Part shown: positions 7,748 to 12,715 of the stretch, piece after piece
Layout of the letters: every line of letters starts with the position of its first letter
Position numbering within the stretch: the stretch's first letter is position 1
Assembly: GCA_016188575.1 (NCBI GenBank)
Contig: JACPHN010000057.1
Span: 1-12,715 of the forward strand
Source: Candidatus Schekmanbacteria bacterium
GTDB taxonomy: Bacteria; CSSED10-310; JACPHN01
Reading direction: 5' to 3'
DNA: 12,715 bases
Translations under genes and position numbers: made by a program
The notes under the pieces: generated by a model
The model's input: only the letters and a program-made list of their open reading frames with translations
Told to the model about the DNA's origin: nothing
Databases searched by the model: none

Positions 7748-8770
7748 CTAGACGTCGATCCGCCCTGCGGCGCGCAATGCATGCAGGGCGTCCGCGGTCA
7801 CCCAATCGTTGCGTCTCCTCTTCGACACCCCTCCCCAGTCGACGTAATCGGCGTTTGCCCCCTGGGCGCTCGCGACCCGGTAGTATCGCGCACCCGCAGC
7901 CCAGCCCCCCAGAGCCAGCGCCCTGGATTCCAGCACGTCAAGCGCCTCCGAGCAGCGCGGATCGGCGGCCAGCCCGAGCTCCGCCATGCCGATCAGGCCA
8001 CCGAGGATATCGTAGTGCCAGTAGAGCGGGCAATGGAGCACCAGGAAGGAACGGTCCATCACCGCATGATCGCGGCGTCGCCGAAACAGACCGCGGCTGA
8101 GAAACACCTCGGCGGCCCGCCGCGCCGCCTCCCATGCGAGCGCATCTCCGCTGGCGGCGGCATGGATCGCCAGTCCGCGCATGGGCAGCAGGGTTTCCAT
8201 GAACGAGGACGAGTCCGCATCGGGGTTCTTGTCGCAATTCCAGCCGCCGTCCGGCCACTGCCAGTGGCGCAGCCGCTCGGCCAGCCGAGCCGTGGCATTG
8301 GCAGCCAGACCCAGGTGCGTCAGTGCGCGCAGCGCATTACCCTGCTGCGAGGCGCACCGGCGATGGCGACCCTGGATCACCGGCACCCCGCGCCTCTGAT
8401 ACGCGTCCTTCTGCGTCAATGCGGGAAACTCGTCGAAAAAGGCTCGCTGCAGCCAAAACTCCTGGACCTGATCGGCCACGGGAGCCAGCGCATCGTCACC
8501 TTCAGGGTAACCCAGGTCCGCAAGCGCCGCCAGAATCCAATGTGCGCCTTGCCACTTGTCGTACGGCGTGCGCTGCGACACTATTCGCCCGGTCGCATCT
8601 CGCCGCGAAAGCAGCGCTCTCACGCGCGCCGAGCGCCGGATCTCGTCCTCGACGGCGCGGACCTTGGGGGCGCGCTGCTCTTCGCCAAGTACGCGCACCA
8701 GGATCCGCCAGCGGATAGCCGGGTCTTCCGAGCTCAGAAGCTGCGAGATGAGCAACCGCGGATCAGTCAC
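7748..8770 (-). CDS. Alpha/alpha-toroid protein (prenyltransferase/squalene-oxidase-repeat-like), function unknown
   Basis: A 340-residue soluble protein. I chose the GTG at 8770 because GAGG lies 5 bases upstream (plus-strand 8776-8779); a GTG at 8845 would add 25 residues with no clear ribosome site. The N-terminus (DPAIRWRILVRVLG) and helical repeats such as WQGAHWILAALADLGYPEGD, QGNALRALTHLGLAANATA and YWHYDILGGLIGMAELGL resemble proteins of the terpenoid-cyclase/prenyltransferase toroid fold. QWPDGGWNC (about 171-179) matches the QW motif typical of such repeats. I see neither the DxDD acid motif of squalene-hopene cyclases nor an obvious prenyltransferase zinc site, so no reaction can be assigned. 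It lies downstream of the amidohydrolase on the same strand, separated by about 200 bases and a hairpin, so co-transcription is uncertain. Confidence 0.8.
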   Translation of the reverse strand: MTDPRLLISQLLSSEDPAIRWRILVRVLGEEQRAPKVRAVEDEIRRSARVRALLSRRDATGRIVSQRTPYDKWQGAHWILAALADLGYPEGDDALAPVADQVQEFWLQRAFFDEFPALTQKDAYQRRGVPVIQGRHRRCASQQGNALRALTHLGLAANATARLAERLRHWQWPDGGWNCDKNPDADSSSFMETLLPMRGLAIHAAASGDALAWEAARRAAEVFLSRGLFRRRRDHAVMDRSFLVLHCPLYWHYDILGGLIGMAELGLAADPRCSEALDVLESRALALGGWAAGARYYRVASAQGANADYVDWGGVSKRRRNDWVTADALHALRAAGRIDV

Positions 8771-8888
8771 TTCTGCCTCGGGCGTGAGGCGGGCTGCCAA
8801 TGGCGTGACGGCGGGATGACAGTGGTACCGGCACCCTGAATCCACCGCCTGTTCGACGCCAACGGGACAGCGCTCCCTCCTTGCTTCT

Positions 8889-8922
8889 CCCCGCCTGCGG
8901 ACGGAGGTGAGGCGGGGGGGGG
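8889..8922 (-). terminator. Candidate terminator hairpin after the amidohydrolase gene
   Basis: A perfect 8-base inverted repeat (CCCCGCCT at 8889-8896, AGGCGGGG at 8910-8917) with a 13-base loop lies in the gap between the amidohydrolase stop and the toroid gene. Its right arm runs into nine consecutive G (8914-8922). No T-tract follows on the minus strand, so termination is unproven; it could also be a dispersed palindromic repeat. Confidence 0.35.
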
Positions 8923-8977
8923 TCGTGATGCGCTTTCCGCGCAGTTTGTTGTCGAACCGGCGGTGGTTTCGGGGCGC

Positions 8978-9985
8978 TCACCTCGATTGCCCGACCTCGC
9001 GGGCCCGCCGGCGCCGCTCCCGGCTTAGCGCGTACCACAGCGCCCCCTCGGCCTCCACCAGTTGCGCGGTGTTGGCGAACCAAGGAGTGGGACGGGACCA
9101 TCGCCCGTACACAGCGGGCGCCACGCGCCGCTTGCGCGCCGGGTCAAGCAGAACATCCTCGACGATCACTCCTGGCTCGGCGCCCAGTTGCGCCTTCACG
9201 GTTCCGTCTCCGTCCACGATGGTCGCGTTCCCTGGAAAGACCCCATTCCAGGTGTCGGGCGTGAGCGGCAGCGGCGACGACCATGCCCCGCACTTGTTCG
9301 TCATCACGGCCGGCACACCGAGCTCCGTCGCCGTAGCTAACGCCGCCTCGCTGACCATGCGGTCCCACAGCTCGACGAAATACCGCGGTAGGTACGGTCG
9401 CGGCGCGGGCGTCGGTGCGGAATGCGGCATGAGCACCAGATCGACGTTCTGCTGGTGAAGAAGTCGACGCAGAAAGGCGAGCTGGTTCTCGTAGCATATC
9501 CCGACGCCGACCTTGCCAAACGGTGTCGACGTCGTGTGCGAGCCTGCTTCGCCTCGCGTGAAAAAGGTCTCGAAAAACGCCGGCGTCTGCTTGCGCACGC
9601 GCTGCCCCTCCTCGCCATCCGGGCCGATGAGCACAAACGTGTTGAAGAAGTCCGCCCCCTCCGCCTCGAGGAAGGTCGCCCCGAGCCATACGCGCAGCCG
9701 CCGGGCATGGGTCCGCAGCCACTGGACGGTAGGCCCATTCCGCGGTTCGGCCCCATCCCAGATGGCGGCGCTGAAGACATAACCGGCCGCCAGAAACTCG
9801 GGCAGAAGGACCAGCTCGGCGCCACGTTCCGCCGCCTGCTCCACCCACGGGAGCGCCCCGGCAAGATTGGCGTGAATACGGCCGTTCTCGCACGCCACTT
9901 GCACCGCGCCGACGCGCAGGCGGGTGGCGGACGCTGCGGCGTCGGAACCTGGTGTGCTCGGACCCTTCAGCATGGCCACGAGCAT
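8978..9985 (-). CDS. Carbon-nitrogen hydrolase (nitrilase superfamily)
   Basis: A 335-residue cytoplasmic enzyme of the nitrilase/amidase superfamily, which hydrolyses C-N bonds in amides, carbamoyl compounds or nitriles through a Cys nucleophile. The triad is complete: Glu63 in ELVLLPEFLAAGY, Lys132 in RVRKQTPAFFETFF, and Cys164 in VGVGICYENQ. The N-terminal strand LRVGAVQVACENG and the late strand GNATIVDGDGTVKAQLG are also typical. The length fits the family plus a C-terminal extension ending in basic residues (RERRRRAREV). The start is uncertain: ATG at 9985 and at 9973 are both possible, and neither has a strong Shine-Dalgarno sequence. The substrate cannot be told from sequence. The gene follows the hairpin of the decayed surface gene, so it probably has its own promoter, which I could not identify. 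Confidence 0.88.
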   Translation of the reverse strand: MLVAMLKGPSTPGSDAAASATRLRVGAVQVACENGRIHANLAGALPWVEQAAERGAELVLLPEFLAAGYVFSAAIWDGAEPRNGPTVQWLRTHARRLRVWLGATFLEAEGADFFNTFVLIGPDGEEGQRVRKQTPAFFETFFTRGEAGSHTTSTPFGKVGVGICYENQLAFLRRLLHQQNVDLVLMPHSAPTPAPRPYLPRYFVELWDRMVSEAALATATELGVPAVMTNKCGAWSSPLPLTPDTWNGVFPGNATIVDGDGTVKAQLGAEPGVIVEDVLLDPARKRRVAPAVYGRWSRPTPWFANTAQLVEAEGALWYALSRERRRRAREVGQSR

Positions 9986-10043
9986 ACCGGAGGGCGGGAC
10001 AAACGGCAAGCCGGACCCCGCTCCCGGGCCGTCGCCGCAGCGA

Positions 10044-10068
10044 CGGGACACGAGGCGCTCGCGTCCCG
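10044..10068 (-). terminator. Strong hairpin just after the decayed surface gene
   Basis: A near-perfect hairpin: CGGGAC, one A/C mismatch, CGAG, loop GCG, then CTCG and GTCCCG. On the minus strand it begins directly after a TAG (plus-strand 10069-10071), which I take as the ancestral stop of the pseudogene. There is no T-tract, but the position fits an intrinsic-type or REP-like 3' end structure. Confidence 0.45.
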
Positions 10069-11099
10069 CTACTCCTGAGTCGCTGGCGACTGCGCGCCGC
10101 CGCAAGCAGAGCGCCCAGGGTCAAAGAGGTCGCGGCGAGCATGGTTCTCCGGGCAGGCACCTGCCGCGCGGTGACCGTTTGCGCCAAGTCCCTGGTGCGC
10201 GACGCGTCGCCGCTCCTCCCCTCCACCGCCAGGGTGTGCGCCCTGGCGCGACATTCGTGTCGACTGCAACCCAGAGGCTGGTTTCCACCGACCCGCCGGC
10301 GGGGAGCGTGAGCACGCCGGGTTCCGCCAGACAGCTCACACCCTCCTCGGGCGCAGGACAGCCGATTCGCAGCTCGGCCTGACCGCCGTAGGTCGAACCG
10401 ATCGTGCAAGTGGCCCTTGCGGCGCTACCCTGTTCAAGCTCGAGGGCCGGTGCGCACGTTACCGAGAAGCTCGCTCCGGCGCCGGCCGGTATCGCGCACG
10501 GAATGGAAGGCGTAGCTGCGGCCCGCGGCGCCGAAGAAGGTCGCCGAAGCTGCCGTGGTTCGGAGCAGCCAGAGGGTAACCGGCCCGCCGTCGACCGCGC
10601 AGTAGGTCGCGTACGAGGCCACGCCAGCGCCGGTATCGCTGCCCGACCAGTTCGCCTCGACGCAGGTGCTCGACTGCGACCCCGAGAACGCCGCCGCCGC
10701 GCTTGTCGGCAATGAGCTGTCGATCGCATTCGGTCACTCCAGCGCGTCCATCGGAGCGTTGAAATCGAAGACGATCCGGGCCTGGCTGCGGATCGCCGTC
10801 CCGGCGGTCAGACCGCTCCTGGGCCAAACCGTGAACCTCGCGAGGCCGGGCGCCGCTTCTACGCGCCGCTCGCCGAATCCGAGCGGACCAACGGCGAAGG
10901 TCGTCAGGTCCAGAGTGGTGGCTGGCGTCGAGTGGGTCGGCGATGACGACTTCCTGCGCCGAAGCGATGGCGGTCGGCGGGTTCTCGAACTGGATCAGGT
11001 AGCGCAGCGGCTCCGCCCCGGACATCTGACGCTCCGCTCCAGCCCCCGGCAGGCTCGTCTGGTCCCCGGTGCTTGGCCACTGCCACCTTCGGCGCTATC
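10069..11099 (-). pseudogene. Decayed 3' part of a large surface/adhesin-like protein gene
   Basis: No single frame explains this stretch, but known modules follow in order when the frame is changed. (1) At about 11080-10921: SGAEPLRYLIQFEN and AQEVVIADPLDAS, the start of a conserved extracellular repeat domain. (2) After a one-base shift near 10918: TTLDLTTFAVGPLGFGERRV, then IRSQARIVFDFNAPMDALE. An in-frame TGA follows at about 10738-10736, where Trp would fit, and the frame continues as an FN3/Ig-like module (ANWSGSDTGAGVASY...GRSYAFHSV). (3) After a shift near 10470-10480: SFSVTCAPALELEQGSAARA and SVETSLWVAVDTNVAPG, an Ig-like module. (4) After a one-base loss near 10236-10245: HTLAVEGRSGDASRTRD, then a hydrophobic C-terminus with a basic end (MLAATSLTLGALLAAARSRQRLRS). 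The 5' part is missing and the remnant meets the Uma2 promoter region. Real decay is my reading; several sequencing errors at G/C runs are the alternative. Confidence 0.75.
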
Positions 11100-11101
11100 C
11101 T
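11073..11101 (+). promoter_or_regulatory. Candidate sigma-70 promoter of the Uma2-family gene
   Basis: TTGGCC (11073-11078) and TATCCT (11096-11101) each match four of six consensus bases and are spaced by exactly 17 bases. They lie 33 bases upstream of the TTG start. The site overlaps the broken 5' edge of the divergent pseudogene. Confidence 0.4.
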
Positions 11102-11120
11102 CAAGCCAGGTCTCGCACAA

Positions 11121-11127
11121 GAAGGAG
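11121..11127 (+). promoter_or_regulatory. Shine-Dalgarno sequence that sets the TTG start
   Basis: GAAGGAG ends six bases before the TTG at 11134. This is the best ribosome-binding match in the window and decides the start of the Uma2-family gene against longer upstream open frame. Confidence 0.7.
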
Positions 11128-11133
11128 CCGCCC

Positions 11134-11940
11134 TTGAGCACTGCTGTCCAGGATCGTCTGATCACGGCCGACGAGTTCGAGCGGATCGCTTACCGATACG
11201 GCCGCTGTGAGCTGATCGATGGGAGGATCGTCGCCTTGCCGCCCGCAGGATTCGAGCATGGTGACATTGAAGGCAACATATACGCGGTCCTACGCCTGTT
11301 CGTCCGCGGGCAAAAGCTTGGCCGCGTTGCTACTGGCGAGGTGGGCTGCAAGCTGCCAAACGGCCGCGTTCGTGCCCCAGACGTGTTGTTCGTTCGCGAG
11401 GACCGCCTCAAGGATGTCCAACTACGAAGATTCCTCCCCTTCGCCCCCGACCTGGCGGTGGAGGTGGTCTCGCCAGACGACAGCGCCAAGGAGGTTCGCG
11501 ACAAGGCAGGCGAGTGGATCGCCGCCGGCTCCGAGCAGGCTTGGGCCGTTGATCCCGGAACCCGCACCGTCACCGTCTACGAGCGCGGCGCACCGCCCCG
11601 CGTGCTCGGCGAGGGCGATGCGCTGGGGGGCGGCGCGGTGCTCCCCGGCTTCTATTGCTCTGTAGCCGAGATCTTCGCGTGGCGAACGGCGAAACGTTTC
11701 CTGACGTTCGCGAACAGCTCACAACAGTTGTGCCCCGGCCGGTTCGCTGCCCACAGCCCTGCTCGCGCCAGCGCCCGCGGAATAAGCACAGCACGTCTGA
11801 GACGGGGCGCTGTCAACCATCGTCGATGCGCTTGGCGATCACGTTTCCACCCCCACCCAGACCCTCCCCTCGCCCACTCGTTCCGCAACGATGAGGGCTC
11901 TTTATGGGTTTCGGGGAGCTACGGAGCTCCTGGAGAGTAA
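11134..11940 (+). CDS. Uma2-family (DUF820) putative endonuclease with extended C-terminus
   Basis: A 268-residue protein from a TTG start with a strong Shine-Dalgarno sequence. Residues about 8-183 are a typical Uma2 domain of the PD-(D/E)XK nuclease fold: LITADEFERIA, YGRCELIDGRIV, APDVLFVRED (Asp83), DLAVEVVSPDD (Glu110), then VRDKAGEWIAAGSEQAWAVDP (Lys124) and VLPGFYCSVAEIFAW at the usual domain end. The catalytic Asp, Glu and Lys are all present. The family is common in bacteria, often near mobile DNA, and its substrate is unknown. After about residue 185 come some 85 residues rich in Arg, Ser and Pro (for example RFHPHPDPPLAHSF) with no fold I recognise. Usual members are about 190 residues, so the tail probably arose by loss of the normal stop. 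Confidence 0.85.
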   Translation: MSTAVQDRLITADEFERIAYRYGRCELIDGRIVALPPAGFEHGDIEGNIYAVLRLFVRGQKLGRVATGEVGCKLPNGRVRAPDVLFVREDRLKDVQLRRFLPFAPDLAVEVVSPDDSAKEVRDKAGEWIAAGSEQAWAVDPGTRTVTVYERGAPPRVLGEGDALGGGAVLPGFYCSVAEIFAWRTAKRFLTFANSSQQLCPGRFAAHSPARASARGISTARLRRGAVNHRRCAWRSRFHPHPDPPLAHSFRNDEGSLWVSGSYGAPGE

Positions 11941-12065
11941 GCGCCGGCTCGCCTGTGACACCCGGCGGCCGGCGAGCGCGCTACAGGTGACGGAGGCGAA
12001 GCGGCGCGTCTGCCTGGATGCGGTGGTGAGTGGGTGGCAGCGGGGGGACTGGTGAGTCGAGGCCG

Positions 12066-12232
12066 AACCGGCCATACTTACCGCAGATAAAACATCTGAG
12101 GCGATTCTGGCCGCCAATTCGCCTCCATTTGCCCTGTTTTCGGCCACTTTTCGCTTGGATGGCCGTATCTAGGGAAAGTATGGCCGGTTTTTCAGGCGTC
12201 TCCCGGCCAGATTCTCGTTAGATGTTTTATCT
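12066..12232. repeat. Interleaved inverted-repeat element (A-B...A'-B')
   Basis: Arm A is AACCGGCCATACTT (12066-12079), with its exact reverse complement at 12176-12189. Arm B is AGATAAAACATCT (12085-12097), with its exact reverse complement at 12220-12232. The arms are interleaved rather than nested, and each B arm is itself a small hairpin (AGAT/ATCT around a 5-base loop). Between them GAGGCGA (12098-12104) pairs with TCGCCTC (12119-12125). TGGCCG or CGGCCA occurs seven times from 12069 to about 12248. It looks like a MITE/REP-type element, a protein-binding region or a structured RNA; the sequence does not decide which. Confidence 0.6.
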
Positions 12233-12353
12233 AATCGGAGAGTGGCCGGTCCATCGTCTGATCCTCGCGCCCTTTGATAGGAAGGTATTTCAAGAGGCTC
12301 AATATGGAATCAGGGGAGCTCATCGGATGAGTCCGTGCGCGGGGTCAGCGAAT

Positions 12354-12371
12354 GCCGGCCTTCAGGCCGGC
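12354..12371. repeat. Perfect 7-base hairpin with TTCA loop
   Basis: GCCGGCC, TTCA, GGCCGGC. No T-tract follows on either strand. It may be a dispersed palindrome or a weak terminator. Confidence 0.5.
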
Positions 12372-12422
12372 GACACGTTTGCGATCACCAAACCAAGCGT
12401 TCGTTGCATCGTTGGCGCGCGG

Positions 12423-12469
12423 TGAATCGCTCGCCTACGCCCTTCGCGTGACCGTAGCGGCGCGATTCA
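12423..12469. repeat. Long hairpin TGAATCGC...GCGATTCA
   Basis: A perfect 8-base outer stem (12423-12430 with 12462-12469) and an inner stem CTACG/CGTAG (12435-12439 with 12453-12457). It could form a cruciform or an RNA hairpin. I see no integron attC core motifs at its ends. Confidence 0.5.
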
Positions 12470-12638
12470 TCACGCCGCAATGCCCGTGCAGGCGCGACAA
12501 TGTGAAGCACGCGTTGCATGGCGGGGTTTCAGACCGGCTGACGAATGGATGAGGCATCGTGGCGGAACGAGTGGGCCGCAAGCGGGGGGCGGGGGGTGAA
12601 CAGATAGTGCGGCCGGGCAAGGTCGCGACATCGAGCGG

Positions 12639-12715
12639 GTGCGACGCCCGCCCCGGAAGGCTGGTCCGCCACCGGGTAGCAAGTCCTTGGAGGGACAAGG
12701 GTAGCCTTCGACTTC
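12639..12715 (+). mobile_element. Possible 5' end of a group II intron (runs off the window)
   Basis: The segment begins GTGCGAC (12639-12645), matching the GUGYG start of group II introns, inside a small hairpin GCGGGT/GCCCGC. A 7-base stem GAAGGCT (12656-12662) with AGCCTTC (12703-12709) then encloses a hairpin CCTTG/CAAGG (12685-12689 with 12696-12700) and a possible second one near 12661-12675, like a branched domain I fold. No intron-encoded reverse transcriptase is visible because the window ends. It could instead be another structured RNA or chance pairing in GC-rich DNA. Confidence 0.3.

Larger units (their letters stand above)
11941..12715. other. 775-base region without a convincing gene
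   Basis: I find no credible coding sequence here. The first part is very GC-rich and carries an inverted repeat (GCTCGCC 11947-11953, GGCGAGC 11971-11977) close after the Uma2 stop, possibly its 3' end hairpin. From about 12070 to 12330 the base composition becomes visibly more A/T-rich, and the interleaved inverted repeats annotated separately lie there. Two hairpins follow at 12354-12371 and 12423-12469. The last ~80 bases are a structured segment that may begin a group II intron. Short open frames (for example 12222-12425 plus) show no recognisable motif. Confidence 0.6.

Noticed and set aside
7781-8839. Plus-strand open frame of 352 codons across the toroid gene
   Set aside because: Its translation has no family signature, whereas the minus strand shows toroid repeats and a QW motif.
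9144-10409. 421-codon minus frame overlapping the amidohydrolase
   Set aside because: Only its first ~110 codons carry meaning, as the C-terminal segment of the decayed surface gene; the rest is a shadow of the Glu-Lys-Cys hydrolase in another frame.
12324-12352. Hammerhead-ribozyme-like string CGGATGAGTCCGTG
   Set aside because: The conserved core should read CTGATGA; here the second base is G, helix II cannot form with the following bases, and the closing GAAA is GAAT.
12222-12425. Small plus-strand open frame (67 codons) starting in the B' repeat
   Set aside because: No ribosome-binding site, no recognisable motif, and it runs through a hairpin; not enough to call a gene.
12423-12469. 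Hairpin considered as an integron attC site
   Set aside because: The conserved GTTRRRY core and its partner are missing at the ends, and no integrase or gene cassettes are visible.
12435-12698. Minus-strand open frame of 87 codons at the window end
   Set aside because: Arg/Pro-rich composition, crosses the structured segment and hairpins, with no motif or start signal.

Overview
This window is high-GC DNA from a Gram-negative bacterium. A MotB-like protein with a peptidoglycan-binding OmpA fold and a signal-peptide-bearing secreted protein both point to a cell with a periplasm. The secreted-protein types (an N-terminal 'FxYQG' domain with SDHDHD repeats; a decayed FN3/Ig-like surface protein) and the Uma2-family gene suit a soil or water deltaproteobacterial, Myxococcota-like or acidobacterial lineage. 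The sequence alone does not allow a firm placement.

Region 1 (1-6256, plus strand) is the main feature: an apparent type I Zorya anti-phage operon in the order zorA-zorB-zorC-zorD. The window starts inside zorA, of which only the long coiled-coil tail is visible. zorA/zorB and zorB/zorC are joined by 4-base ATGA overlaps, and zorD follows zorC after 13 bases. From knowledge of the family, ZorA and ZorB form an ion-driven inner-membrane motor anchored to peptidoglycan, and ZorC and ZorD act in the cytoplasm on invading DNA. Unusual here are a cysteine-rich insertion in the periplasmic OmpA fold of ZorB and a proline-rich linker plus charged helical tail on ZorC.

Region 2 (6281-10068, mostly minus strand) converges on zorD at a hairpin. 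It holds a secreted repeat protein, an alpha/alpha-toroid protein (prenyltransferase/squalene-cyclase-like fold) and a nitrilase-superfamily amidohydrolase with an intact Glu-Lys-Cys triad.

Region 3 (10069-11099, minus strand) is the decayed 3' part of a large surface-protein gene. Its modules can still be read, but only by changing frame several times and passing one in-frame TGA. A strong hairpin directly follows its ancestral stop.

Region 4 (11073-11940, plus strand) is a Uma2-family PD-(D/E)XK nuclease gene with a TTG start, a good Shine-Dalgarno sequence and a plausible promoter. It has an odd C-terminal tail that looks like read-through.

Region 5 (11941-12715) has no convincing protein gene but is rich in inverted repeats: an interleaved A-B...A'-B' pair with seven copies of TGGCCG/CGGCCA, two hairpins, and at the very end a structured segment beginning GTGCGAC that may be the 5' end of a group II intron. 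This end of the window looks like accessory, mobile-element-associated DNA.
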